The notes under the pieces were generated by a model that had not been told where the DNA came from, searched no databases, and saw only the letters and a list, made by a program, of their open reading frames with translations. From positions 372,001 to 436,000 of the forward strand of contig NZ_VFOA01000001.1 in the NCBI RefSeq assembly GCF_006715865.1: DNA of 64,000 bases. Reading direction: 5' to 3'. Shown here one piece after another: positions 27,758-36,132 of the stretch. The translations under genes were made by a program, and so were the position numbers. Each line of letters starts with the position of its first letter. Position 1 is the stretch's first letter. The DNA comes from Cellulomonas sp. SLBN-39. GTDB lineage: Bacteria; Actinomycetota; Actinomycetes; Actinomycetales; Cellulomonadaceae.

Positions 27758-29031
27758 TTGACGTACGGGATGCCCTCGGCCGCGGGGGCGCGCACGCGAC
27801 CCGCGAAGCCGGCGACAGCCAGGATCGTGACGACGTACGGCACCATCAGCAGGAACTGCGGCGGCACCTCGGACCCGAGCGTGCCCAGGACCGTGCGCAG
27901 GTTCTCGGCGAACCCGAACAGCAGGGCCGCGGCGACCGCACCCTTGGGGCTCCACCGGCCGAGGATCACGGCGGCCAGGGCGATGAAGCCCCGCCCACCC
28001 GTCATCTCCTTGCCGAAGGCCAGGCCGGACGCGACCGTGAAGAACGCGCCGCCCAGGCCCGCGATCGCGGAGGCGAGCACCGTGGTGCGCGTCCGCGTGC
28101 GGTTGACGTCGATGCCCACGGTGTCGGCGGCCTTGGGGTGCTCGCCGACCGCGCGCACCCGCAGGCCCCACCGGCTGCGGAACAGGTACACCTGCAGCGC
28201 GATGACGATGACGTACATGAGGTACACGAGCAGGGTCTGGCGGAACAGGATCGGCCCGAGCACGGGGATCTGCGAGAGCACCGGGATCGGCAGCACGGGC
28301 AGCTGGGTCCGCGAGTTCCAGGTTCCCGGGTCCTCGGCGAGCACGGTCGAGAACAGGAAGCTCGTCAGGCCGACGACCAGCACGTTGAGCACCACACCGA
28401 CGATGACCTGGTTGACGTGGTACTTCACCGAGAAGAACACCAGCAGCATGCCGACGAGGGCACCCGCGACCGGCGCGGCGACGAGGCCGAGGTACGCCGA
28501 GGTGGTGACCGAGCCGATCACCGCGGCCAGGAAGGCGCCGGCGAGCAGCTGACCCTCGATCGCGATGTTGACGATGCCGACGCGCTCGGAGAGCACGCCG
28601 GCCAGCGCACCGAAGATCAGCGGCGTGGCCAGGAACAGGCTGCCCGTCGCGATCGAGGTGAGCGGGATGACCGACGCGTTGCCCGCACCGACGAACGTGA
28701 GGAACGCCAGCACCAGGGCGACGGCGAAGACGACCGGGAGCCACAGCCCGACGCGCTTCTCGGCGCGCGTGAGCCAGAACGACAGGGCGGCGAGGGCGAC
28801 GGCCACGAGGACCAGCACCCAGACGACCGGGGCCGCGGCGAGCGCGAACTGCGGGATCTGGAAGAAGTCGTCCGCGGACGAGAGCCGGAACGTGGTGTCG
28901 CCGGCCGGGGTGCGCAGCGGCATCCACAGCAGGGCGAGCAGGGCGACGACGCCGTAGGCGATCGGTGCCTTGTAGCTGGTGCGCGCCTTGACCGCCGCGG
29001 CGGGGGCGAGGGTGGGAGCGGCGAGGCTCAT
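27754..29031 (-). CDS. Nucleoside ABC transporter permease (NupQ/YufQ type)
   Basis: A 425-aa membrane protein of the branched-chain/nucleoside permease family (BPD_transp_2). After a long N-terminal region with extra helices comes the core SVIPLTSIATGSLFLATPLIFGALAGVLSERVGIVNIAIEGQLLAGAF, including the ERxGIxNIxxEG signature, and the cytoplasmic coupling loop GEHPKAADTVGI. At 425 aa it is longer than typical members (about 310), because of the first ~110 residues with two or three added helices. It pairs with the permease encoded upstream and is cotranscribed with 4-bp overlaps on both sides. Confidence 0.92.
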   Translation of the reverse strand: MSLAAPTLAPAAAVKARTSYKAPIAYGVVALLALLWMPLRTPAGDTTFRLSSADDFFQIPQFALAAAPVVWVLVLVAVALAALSFWLTRAEKRVGLWLPVVFAVALVLAFLTFVGAGNASVIPLTSIATGSLFLATPLIFGALAGVLSERVGIVNIAIEGQLLAGAFLAAVIGSVTTSAYLGLVAAPVAGALVGMLLVFFSVKYHVNQVIVGVVLNVLVVGLTSFLFSTVLAEDPGTWNSRTQLPVLPIPVLSQIPVLGPILFRQTLLVYLMYVIVIALQVYLFRSRWGLRVRAVGEHPKAADTVGIDVNRTRTRTTVLASAIAGLGGAFFTVASGLAFGKEMTGGRGFIALAAVILGRWSPKGAVAAALLFGFAENLRTVLGTLGSEVPPQFLLMVPYVVTILAVAGFAGRVRAPAAEGIPYVK

Positions 29032-30266
29032 GCTGCGGCCTCCACGGCGGAGCGGCGGCGCTGGCCCGGGGCGGGCAGCCGGAAGACGGCCCGCACGAGC
29101 GGCGGCGCGGCGATGAACAGGACGATGAGCGACTGCAGCACGAGCACGATGTCGATCGGCGTGCCCGTGCGGGTCTGCATGAGGCGCCCGCCGGCGGCGA
29201 ACGCGCCGAACAGGAGGCCGGCGAGCACGGTGCCGAGCGGCTTGGACCGGCCGAGCAGCGCGACCGTGATCGCGTCGAACCCGATGCTGCCGGCGATGGC
29301 CGCGGTGAGGTTGCGCTCGGTGCCCAGCAGCTGCGTGGCGCCGGCCAGGCCGGTCAGCGCCCCGGAGACCACCATGACCAGCACGGTGGTCGTCGCGACG
29401 GAGATGCCCGCGGTGCGCGCGGCGTGCGGGTTGGACCCGACGGCGCGGAACCGGAAGCCGAGGGTCGACCGCTCCATCAGCCACCAGACCCCCGCGGCCG
29501 CGGCCAGCGCGAGCACGAAGCCCAGGTGCAGGCGGAACGGCTCGCCGAACAGGTTCGGCAGCATCGCGGTGTCGGCGACCGGCTTGGCGACCTGCGGCGT
29601 CGGCGAGGCGAAGACGCTCGTCGTGATCAGGTACAGCGTGGCGTAGACCGCGATGTAGTTGAGCATGATCGTGACGATCACCTCGTGCGCACCGGTGCGG
29701 GCCTTGAGCACGCCGGCGATCGCGGCCCAGACCGCACCGCCGACGGCACCGCCGACGAGGGCGAGGACCAGGTGCAGGCCGACCGGCAGGTTCCAGCTGA
29801 AGCCGATCCATGCCGCCAGGACCGCGCCGAGCGTGATCTGGCCCTGACCACCGATGTTGAACAGCCCGGCGCGGAAGCCGACGCCGACGCCCAGGCCGGC
29901 GAGGATCAGGGGCGCCGAGATGGTCAGCGTCTCGGTCAGCGGGCGGATCGCCCGCTCCGGGCTGCTGGCGTCCCAGTCGAAGACCGCGCCCTGGAAGAGG
30001 GCGACGTACGCGCTGGAGACGCTGGTCCAGATCGCTCCGAACGTGTCCAGGGGCCGGGCGAAGAAGTACGTGGCGGCCGCCTGCACGTCGGGGTCGGCGA
30101 ACGCGATGAGCACCCCGCCGAAGAGGAGGGCCAGCACCAGGGCGGCGAGCGTCATGAGCCACGTCGAGGACAGCATGTCCTGCAGCACGGAGCTCTGCGA
30201 CGGGGCCGCGCCCCGGCTCGTGCGGTCCTTCGGCTGCGCCGGCGGCATCGTGCCGGGGTCGCTCAT
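29028..30266 (-). CDS. Nucleoside ABC transporter permease (NupP/YufP type)
   Basis: A 412-aa permease of the same superfamily. The core contains ETLTISAPLILAGLGVGVGFRAGLFNIGGQGQITLGA, with the GLFNIGGQGQ signature, and the coupling loop GSNPHAARTAGI. A ~30-residue Gln/Ser/Pro-rich cytoplasmic leader precedes TM1. The ATG overlaps the ATPase stop (ATGA). With the other permease it would form the heterodimeric membrane channel for nucleosides delivered by the BMP lipoprotein. Confidence 0.92.
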   Translation of the reverse strand: MSDPGTMPPAQPKDRTSRGAAPSQSSVLQDMLSSTWLMTLAALVLALLFGGVLIAFADPDVQAAATYFFARPLDTFGAIWTSVSSAYVALFQGAVFDWDASSPERAIRPLTETLTISAPLILAGLGVGVGFRAGLFNIGGQGQITLGAVLAAWIGFSWNLPVGLHLVLALVGGAVGGAVWAAIAGVLKARTGAHEVIVTIMLNYIAVYATLYLITTSVFASPTPQVAKPVADTAMLPNLFGEPFRLHLGFVLALAAAAGVWWLMERSTLGFRFRAVGSNPHAARTAGISVATTTVLVMVVSGALTGLAGATQLLGTERNLTAAIAGSIGFDAITVALLGRSKPLGTVLAGLLFGAFAAGGRLMQTRTGTPIDIVLVLQSLIVLFIAAPPLVRAVFRLPAPGQRRRSAVEAAA

Positions 30267-31882
30267 CGCCCCTCCTCCTGGTGCCGGGCGTCCTGGGAGC
30301 GCGGCGGCGTGCCCGGGCGGGCCGTGCGCTGGTCGGCCTGGCCGAGCGTGGTGTGGTGGGTGGCGGCCTGCGCGGTCGCCTCCTCGAGCGGGACGCCGGC
30401 CATCATGAGGCCGAGCACGTCGCGGTCGGTGCTGCCGGGGACGACCCCGACGACGCGGCCGCGGTACATGACGGCGACCCGGTCGGCGAGCGCCGCGACC
30501 TCGTCGAGCTCGGTCGAGACGATGACGACGGCGGTGCCCTTGTCGCGCTCGGCGACGACGCGCTTGTGCACGAACTCGATCGAGCCGACGTCGAGGCCGC
30601 GGGTGGGCTGCGACGCGACGAGCAGGCGCAGCGGGCGGGACAGCTCGCGGGCGAGCACGACCTTCTGCTGGTTGCCGCCGGAGAGCTGGCCCAGGGTCGA
30701 GTCGACCGACGTGGCGCGCACGTCGAACTCGGCGACGCGCTGCTCGGCGTTGGCACGCAGGACCTTGCGGTCGATCGCGCCGCGCCGCGAGTAGGGCGCG
30801 GTGTCGACGAGGTCGAGGACCAGGTTCTCCTGGATGGTGAAGTCGGCGATGACGCCGTCGGTGCTGCGGTCCTCGGGCACGAAGCCCAGACCCGCGGCGA
30901 GCCGGTCGCGCACCGACAGCCCGTCGAGCGCCATGCCGTCGAGGGAGACGGAGCCGGACGTGGGCGTGACCAGCCCGAGCAGGGTCTCGGCGAGCTCGGT
31001 CTGCCCGTTGCCCTGCACACCGGCGACGGCCAGGATCTCGCCGGCGCGGACCTCGAGGTCGACGCGGTCGACCACGGCGGTGCCCGCGGCGTCGAGGACC
31101 GTGAGGTCGTCGACGCGCAGCACGACGCCGCCGGGGCGGGCGGGCGCCTTCTCGACCCCGAGCTCGACGGCCCGGCCGACCATGAGGGACGCGAGCTCGG
31201 TCTCGGACGCGGAGGGGTCGGCGGAGCCGACGACCTGACCGCGGCGGATGACCGTGATCTTGTCGGCGACCGCACGGACCTCGCGCAGCTTGTGCGTGAT
31301 GAAGAGGATCGAGGTGCCCTGCGCGCGCAGCTGGCGCATGATCTCGATGAGCTCGTCGGTCTCCTGCGGCGTCAGCACCGCGGTCGGCTCGTCGAGGATG
31401 AGGACCTGGGCGTCGCGGGCGAGCGCCTTGATGATCTCGACGCGCTGCTGGACCCCGACGGGCAGGTCCTCGACGGTGGCGTCGGGGTCGACCTCGAACC
31501 CGAACCGCTGCGCGACCTCGCGCACGGCGCTGCGGGCGCGGGCGACGTCGATGAGCCCGCCGGCCGCCGTGGGCTCGTGCCCCAGCGCGACGTTCTCGGC
31601 GACGGTGAACACGGGCACGAGCATGAAGTGCTGGTGCACCATGCCGATGCCGGCGGCCATGGCCTGCCCGGGGCCGTCGAACTCGACGGGACGGCCGTCC
31701 AGGAGGATCTGCCCCTCGTCGGGCGTGTAGAGCCCGTAGAGCGTGTTCATGAGCGTGCTCTTGCCGGCGCCGTTCTCGCCCAGCAACGCATGGATCTGTC
31801 CGGGCTCGACGACGAGGTCGATCGAGTCGTTCGCGGTGAACGAGCCGAACCTCTTCGTGATGCCGCGCAGCTCGAGCCTCAT
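30263..31882 (-). CDS. Nucleoside ABC transporter ATP-binding protein, tandem NBDs (NupO/YufO type)
   Basis: The 539-aa protein fuses two nucleotide-binding domains. NBD1 is intact: Walker A GENGAGKST (about 36-44), Q-loop MVHQHF, and Walker B LILDEPTAVLTP. NBD2 is degenerate: GVQGNGQTEL in place of Walker A, signature LSGGNQQKVVLARE, and VASQPTRGLDV where DEPT is expected, as in other members of this sugar/nucleoside subgroup. A disordered Thr/Gln/Arg-rich tail of about 40 residues follows. It couples ATP use to import and is encoded 237 bp downstream of the binding protein with a terminator between. Confidence 0.94.
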   Translation of the reverse strand: MRLELRGITKRFGSFTANDSIDLVVEPGQIHALLGENGAGKSTLMNTLYGLYTPDEGQILLDGRPVEFDGPGQAMAAGIGMVHQHFMLVPVFTVAENVALGHEPTAAGGLIDVARARSAVREVAQRFGFEVDPDATVEDLPVGVQQRVEIIKALARDAQVLILDEPTAVLTPQETDELIEIMRQLRAQGTSILFITHKLREVRAVADKITVIRRGQVVGSADPSASETELASLMVGRAVELGVEKAPARPGGVVLRVDDLTVLDAAGTAVVDRVDLEVRAGEILAVAGVQGNGQTELAETLLGLVTPTSGSVSLDGMALDGLSVRDRLAAGLGFVPEDRSTDGVIADFTIQENLVLDLVDTAPYSRRGAIDRKVLRANAEQRVAEFDVRATSVDSTLGQLSGGNQQKVVLARELSRPLRLLVASQPTRGLDVGSIEFVHKRVVAERDKGTAVVIVSTELDEVAALADRVAVMYRGRVVGVVPGSTDRDVLGLMMAGVPLEEATAQAATHHTTLGQADQRTARPGTPPRSQDARHQEEGR

Positions 31883-32052
31883 CCGACCTGCTTCCTGTCT
31901 TCGTTCGTCGTGTGCCCGGCGCCCCCGTCGGACGCGCACCGCGCGTCCGCCGCGAGCGAACCGTACCCTGCCCCGGACGTCCCGGGCGTGGGCCTCCTCG
32001 TGGGCCCCTGCCCCCGTCCCGACCACCCGTGGGGGGCGGCCTGCGGAGGCTG

Positions 32053-32070
32053 CGTGACGGGCCCGTCACG
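32053..32070. promoter_or_regulatory. 18-bp perfect palindrome between bmp and the ABC genes
   Basis: CGTGACGGGCCCGTCACG is its own reverse complement over all 18 bases. It directly abuts the bmp terminator stem and lies 171 bp before the ATPase start. It could be an operator for a dimeric regulator or a second hairpin that reinforces termination; the sequence alone does not decide. Confidence 0.45.
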
Positions 32071-32107
32071 GACGACGGCCCGGGCGATGCACGCCCGGGC
32101 CGTCGTC
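32071..32107 (-). terminator. Terminator between the BMP lipoprotein and the ABC genes
   Basis: A perfect 16-bp stem, GACGACGGCCCGGGCG (32071-32086) with CGCCCGGGCCGTCGTC (32092-32107), and a 5-nt loop, starting 13 bases after the bmp stop. It likely lets the binding protein be made in excess over the membrane complex. Confidence 0.85.
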
Positions 32108-32119
32108 GTCAGGCTGGTG

Positions 32120-33205
32120 TCACGGGGAGTTCGGCGACTCGATGACGAGCTCGCCGGCCGCGATCTGGGCGTACAGCTCCTCGACGCGCTCGCTGACCTC
32201 GGCCGGGACCTCGGTCTCGAAGTCGTGGAACGGGGCGATGCCGACGCCGCCGTTCTCGATCGTGCCGACGTACGGCTCGTTGGTGAACTCACCGGCGGAC
32301 GCCTCGCGGACGACCTCGAACACGGCGTCGCCGATCTGCTTCATCACCGAGGTGAGCATGAGCGAGCCGTACTCGGTCGTGTTGTAGCCGTCGTTGTCGA
32401 CCCAGATGAGCTTGGTGCCCTCGACGCCGGAGGCGGCGGCGGCCGCACCCAGGCCCACGGGACCGGCGACGGGCATGATGACGTCCGCGCCCTGGTCGAT
32501 GAAGCCCTGGGCGGTGTTCTGCCCGTTGGCCTGGGTCTCGAAGTCACCGGTGAAGGAGCCGTCCTGGGCCTCCTTGTCCCAGCCGAGCACGCGGACGTTC
32601 TCGCCCGACTCCTCGTTCCAGGCGGCGACGCCGTCGACGAAGCCGTCCATGAAGATCTGGACCGACGGGATCGGCAGACCGCCGAAGGTGCCGACGACGT
32701 CGGACTCCGACATGGCGGCGCCGACGTAGCCCGCGAGGTAGGAGGCCTCGGCCGTGTTGAAGAGGATCGGCTTGGCGTTGTCCAGCTCGATCGTGTTGAA
32801 CTCGTCGTCCGAGAACGTCGAGTCGATCAGCGCGAACTCGATGTCGGGGTTCGCCGTCGCGCCGTCCTCGATCGCCTGCTCGAGCAGGAAGCCGACGCCG
32901 ATGATCAGCGTGCAGCCGTCCTGGACGAGGTTGTCGATGTTGGGGCCGTAGTCGGAGTCGCCGGAGGACTCGAGCGCGTTGATCTGGATGCCCAGCTCCT
33001 CGCCCGCGCGCACCAGGCCCTCGTACCCGGACTGGTTGAACGACTGGTCGTCGTACCCGCCCTGGTCGGAGACCATGCACGCCTTGAAGTCCGAGGCGGT
33101 GTCGCCGCCAGCGGTCTCCTCGGCCTCGTCGGGGGCACTGCCGCACGCGGCCAGGGCGAGCGCCACGGCCCCGCCGAGGGCCGCAGCCCGCATCACATTC
33201 TTCAC
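32120..33205 (-). CDS. BMP-family substrate-binding lipoprotein (nucleoside binding)
   Basis: A 361-aa lipoprotein with signal peptide and lipobox LALAAC (lipidated C21), then an acidic tether and the PnrA/BMP fold: KACMVSDQGGYDDQSFNQSGYEGL (the DxGxxDxSFN signature), LIIGVGFLLEQAI, FALIDSTFSD, NTAEASYLAGYVGA, and the purine-contact VAGPVGLGA and WVDNDGYN segments. In related species (Treponema PnrA, Lactococcus BmpA) it binds nucleosides and passes them to NupOPQ-type transporters, exactly the genes downstream. It is expected on the outer face of the membrane. Confidence 0.95.
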   Translation of the reverse strand: MKNVMRAAALGGAVALALAACGSAPDEAEETAGGDTASDFKACMVSDQGGYDDQSFNQSGYEGLVRAGEELGIQINALESSGDSDYGPNIDNLVQDGCTLIIGVGFLLEQAIEDGATANPDIEFALIDSTFSDDEFNTIELDNAKPILFNTAEASYLAGYVGAAMSESDVVGTFGGLPIPSVQIFMDGFVDGVAAWNEESGENVRVLGWDKEAQDGSFTGDFETQANGQNTAQGFIDQGADVIMPVAGPVGLGAAAAASGVEGTKLIWVDNDGYNTTEYGSLMLTSVMKQIGDAVFEVVREASAGEFTNEPYVGTIENGGVGIAPFHDFETEVPAEVSERVEELYAQIAAGELVIESPNSP

Positions 33206-33436
33206 GCCGGTTTCTCCACTTCTCGTCGTCGCGCCGGTCGGTCGGTCCGCGGTTCACGGGGTGCGCCGTTGCACCCCAGGCCTACGTGACCGTCCGGCAT
33301 GAGCACTGCGGAGACTAGGCACCGTCAGGTCACAGGCGGGTTACCAGAGGGTCTCCGGCCTGGTTCCGTGACCAATCCGCAATCTGGTCCCGCCTGCTGG
33401 ATGGCTTGTCCGGATGTCGGGACGGCGTGTCCGCCG
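33206..33436 (-). other. Intergenic region holding the bmp leader and promoter
   Basis: 231 bp without a credible gene. On the leftward strand TAGTCT (33317 to 33312) is a possible -10 box about 105 bp before the bmp start, with no convincing -35. A short 7-bp hairpin (33421-33427 with 33432-33438) overlaps the end of the upstream amidohydrolase gene, and a second imperfect inverted repeat (about 33336-33349 with 33383-33392) follows; either may end that transcript. Confidence 0.3.
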
Positions 33437-34777
33437 TCACGCGTGCCGCAGGTCCGCGGGGTCGAGCGGTGCGCGGCCCGCGATCTGGGCCACCCGGGCG
33501 AGCAGCAGCGCCCCCGCCTCCACCGCCCGCTCGTCGACCTGGAGGTCGCCCTGGTGGATGTCGAAGGTGCGCCCGCCCGGCGTGCGCGTGCCGAGCCGCG
33601 CCATCGCACCCGGCACCCGCTGCAGGTACCAGGCGAAGTCCTCGCCGCCGAGCGACTGCTCGGTCAGCCGCACCGACTCCGGCCCCAGCACGTCGTGCGC
33701 GGCGCGCTCCAGCAGGCCCGTCGCCCCCGCCGTGTTCTGCACCGGCGGGACGCCGCGGGCGTGCTTCACCTCGGCCTCGACGCCCAGCGGCCGCACGACG
33801 TCCAGGACCGCCTGCTCGAACACCTGCGACGCGCGCTCCCACGCCCGCTCGTCCAGGCAGCGCAGCGTGCCCATCACGGAGCCGGTCGACGGGATCGCGT
33901 TGTGCGCCTTGCCCGCGTGCACCGCGCCCCACGTGAGGTTGACGCCGCTGCGCGGGTCGAGACGCCGCCCGAGGACCGCGGGCACCTGCGTGATCACCTG
34001 ACCGAGCGCGAACACCACGTCCCCGGTCAGGTGCGGGCGCGACGTGTGCCCGCCGTCGCCGGAGAGCGTCACGTGGACCTCGTCCGACGCCGACGTGATC
34101 GGGCCGATCCGGGTGCCGAGCAGTCCCACGTCGAGCTTGGGGTCGCAGTGCACCGCGAAGATCTGGCCGATGCCGTCCATCCCGCCGGCCGCGATGACGT
34201 CGATCGAGCCGCCCGGCTGCACCTCCTCGGCCGGCTGCAGCACCAGCCGCACGCCGGCGTCGAGCCGCCCGCGGCGGTGCAGCTCGGCCAGCGCGAGGCC
34301 GGCGCCGAGCACGGCGGTGGTGTGCACGTCGTGGCCGCAGGCGTGCGCCACGCCCCGCGAGCGCGACGCCCAGGGCAGCCGGCACGAGTCGGGCACCGGC
34401 AGGGCGTCGAGGTCGGCCCGCAGCGCGACCCGGCGCACGCCGTTCGCCCCGACCGCGGGGCCGATGTCGCACCACAGGCCGGAGGTCGGCAGCACGTGCG
34501 GCTCGAGGCCCGCCGCGCGCAGCCGGTCGGCGACCACGCGGGTGGTGCGCTCCTCGGTGCGCGCGAGCTCCGGGTGCGCGTGCAGGTCGCGGCGGATCTC
34601 GACGAGCTCGGCGCGCAGCCCGGCCACGACCTGCGCGAGCTCGACGGCCTCGTCCCCGGTGGGCACCGCCCCGAGGGAGCTCAGGGCAGGCACGTCCGCG
34701 GCCGCCGGTGCTGCTGCCGCGCCACCTCCGTGGTGGTCGTCGGCGGGGCCAGGGGTCACGGCGGGCAGGTCGGGCAC
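33437..34777 (-). CDS. M20-family amidohydrolase (AmiB1-like)
   Basis: The 446-aa metal-dependent hydrolase belongs to the M20D/N-acyl-amino-acid amidohydrolase group. Motifs: RRDLHAHPELARTE, ALRADLDALPV, AHACGHDVHTTAVLG (metal Cys/His pair), QPAEEVQPGG (catalytic Glu), the dimerisation domain from VTLSGDGGHTSRPH, and GGEDFAWYL near the C-terminus. It probably hydrolyses N-acyl or aminobenzoyl-type amides in the cytoplasm; the substrate is unknown. An Ala/Pro/His-rich ~35-residue leader is present. TACCCT (34789 to 34784) is six bases from the GTG, suggesting leaderless expression. M. tuberculosis has amiB1 (Rv3306c) in the same neighbourhood. Confidence 0.88.
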   Translation of the reverse strand: MPDLPAVTPGPADDHHGGGAAAAPAAADVPALSSLGAVPTGDEAVELAQVVAGLRAELVEIRRDLHAHPELARTEERTTRVVADRLRAAGLEPHVLPTSGLWCDIGPAVGANGVRRVALRADLDALPVPDSCRLPWASRSRGVAHACGHDVHTTAVLGAGLALAELHRRGRLDAGVRLVLQPAEEVQPGGSIDVIAAGGMDGIGQIFAVHCDPKLDVGLLGTRIGPITSASDEVHVTLSGDGGHTSRPHLTGDVVFALGQVITQVPAVLGRRLDPRSGVNLTWGAVHAGKAHNAIPSTGSVMGTLRCLDERAWERASQVFEQAVLDVVRPLGVEAEVKHARGVPPVQNTAGATGLLERAAHDVLGPESVRLTEQSLGGEDFAWYLQRVPGAMARLGTRTPGGRTFDIHQGDLQVDERAVEAGALLLARVAQIAGRAPLDPADLRHA

Positions 34778-34804
34778 CGTTCGAGGGTAGCCCCGCGCCG
34801 CGCG

Positions 34805-35932
34805 TCAGAGCAGGTCGTCCCGGCCCCTGGCCCGCCAGCCGTCGACGGCGGCCTTCACCTGCTGCGCGTGCGCGCGGCTCGTGACGAGCACCCCGTGGGG
34901 GGTGTCGACCACCACCGCGTCGGGCAGCCCGACGACGCTCACCGGCCGGCCGCCGGTGACGACGAGCGCGCCGTCGGCGTCGACGCGCAGGACGTCGGCG
35001 TCGTCCCCGAGCGTCGTCGCGCGCCCGTCGGCCGCGAGCAGCCCGGCGAGCGAGGCGAAGTCGCCGACGTCGTCCCAGCCGAACGAGCCGGGCACGACGG
35101 CCACGCCGCCGGCGGCCGCGACCGGCTCGGCGATCGCGTGGTCGATCGCGATCTTGGTCAGGCCGGGCCAGGTGTCGGCGAGGCGGGCGTCGCGGTCGGG
35201 GCCGTCCCACGCGGCGGCGATCGTGCGCAGGCCGTCGTGCAGGGCGGGCATCCGGGCCGCGAGGTGGTCGAGCAGGACCTGCGCGCGGACCACGAACATG
35301 CCGGCGTTCCAGCTGTAGGCGCCGGTCGCGAGGTACTCCGCGGCGGTCTGCGCGTCGGGCTTCTCGGTGAAGCCGAGCACGTGCCGGGCCGACGGCGCGC
35401 CGTCGACGCCCAGGTCGTCGCCCGCGCGCACGTAGCCGAACGCGGTCGACGGCTCGGTCGCGGCGATCCCGACCGTGACGACGTAGCCCTCGCGGGCGGC
35501 GGCGACGGCCTCGCGGACGGTCTGCTCGAACAGGTCGGACCCGGTGACGACGTGGTCGGCGGCGAACGAGCCGAGGACCACGTCGGGCCCGTGCCGCTCC
35601 AGCAGGACGGCGGCGGCGAGGCCGATGGCGGCCATGGAGTCGCGCGGGCTGGGCTCGGCGAGCACCTGCGCGGCGCCGAGCTCGGGCAGCTGCTCGGCCA
35701 CGGCGGCGGCGTGCCGGGTGCCTGTGACCACGAGCACCCGCTCGTGCCCCGTCAGGGGGGCGAGACGGTCGACGGTGGCCTGGAGCATCGTCCGCCCGGT
35801 GCCCGTGAGGTCGAGCAGGAACTTCGGCCGCCCGGCCCGCGAGAGCGGCCACAGCCGGGTGCCGGCTCCGCCGGCGGGGACGACGGCGTGGAAGTCGGCG
35901 AGGGCGCCGTCGGCGGCGGGGGTCGCAGGCAT
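34805..35932 (-). CDS. manC: Mannose-1-phosphate guanylyltransferase (GDP-mannose pyrophosphorylase)
   Basis: The 375-aa nucleotidyltransferase makes GDP-mannose from GTP and mannose-1-phosphate. Marks: [26 protein letters not shown] (nucleotide loop with the conserved Arg and Lys), EPSPRDSMAAIGLAA, SFAADHVV (metal Asp), FGYVRAGD, GFTEKPD and SWNAGMFVV, ending in a short C-terminal domain; no fused isomerase. GDP-mannose would serve mannosyltransferases for lipoarabinomannan-like glycolipids and cell-wall glycans. TACGGT lies six bases before the ATG, suggesting a leaderless transcript. Divergent from sdhC. Confidence 0.92.
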   Translation of the reverse strand: MPATPAADGALADFHAVVPAGGAGTRLWPLSRAGRPKFLLDLTGTGRTMLQATVDRLAPLTGHERVLVVTGTRHAAAVAEQLPELGAAQVLAEPSPRDSMAAIGLAAAVLLERHGPDVVLGSFAADHVVTGSDLFEQTVREAVAAAREGYVVTVGIAATEPSTAFGYVRAGDDLGVDGAPSARHVLGFTEKPDAQTAAEYLATGAYSWNAGMFVVRAQVLLDHLAARMPALHDGLRTIAAAWDGPDRDARLADTWPGLTKIAIDHAIAEPVAAAGGVAVVPGSFGWDDVGDFASLAGLLAADGRATTLGDDADVLRVDADGALVVTGGRPVSVVGLPDAVVVDTPHGVLVTSRAHAQQVKAAVDGWRARGRDDLL

Positions 35933-35996
35933 GGCGACACCGTAGCGGCGGCCGCGCGCCCGGGGCTCGCCCGGGGCCGCGACCGGCGGCACCCGC

Positions 35997-36012
35997 TGTG
36001 GCCTTCGTCACA
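35997..36012. promoter_or_regulatory. CRP/GlxR-like site upstream of sdhCDAB
   Basis: TGTGG-CCTTCG-TCACA matches the TGTGA-N6-TCACA consensus at nine of ten fixed positions. It is centred about 128 bp before the sdhC start and 65-80 bp from the proposed start of transcription, and also 60-70 bp from the divergent manC start. Confidence 0.5.
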
Positions 36013-36072
36013 TACCGACCCGGCCGCACCCCGGTCGGCGGCCCGCGCGGGCCAGGCGCCGCGACGTGTCAC

Positions 36073-36078
36073 TACAGT
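36073..36078 (+). promoter_or_regulatory. Possible -10 box of sdhCDAB
   Basis: TACAGT, within the short inverted repeat TCACT-AC-AGTGA (36069-36080). It would give a 5' leader of about 48 nt that carries AGGAGG (36118-36123) before sdhC. No good -35 is visible, which would fit an activated promoter. Confidence 0.4.
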
Positions 36079-36132
36079 GAGGGTCACCCAGGACATCGCC
36101 GTCCACACACTCGCCACAGGAGGCCCCCCACC

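Noticed and set aside
33299..33436. Plus-strand ORF starting ATG at 33299 in the bmp promoter region
   Set aside because: It runs on antisense through the amidohydrolase gene with Arg/Gly/His-rich composition and no ribosome site; no support as a gene.
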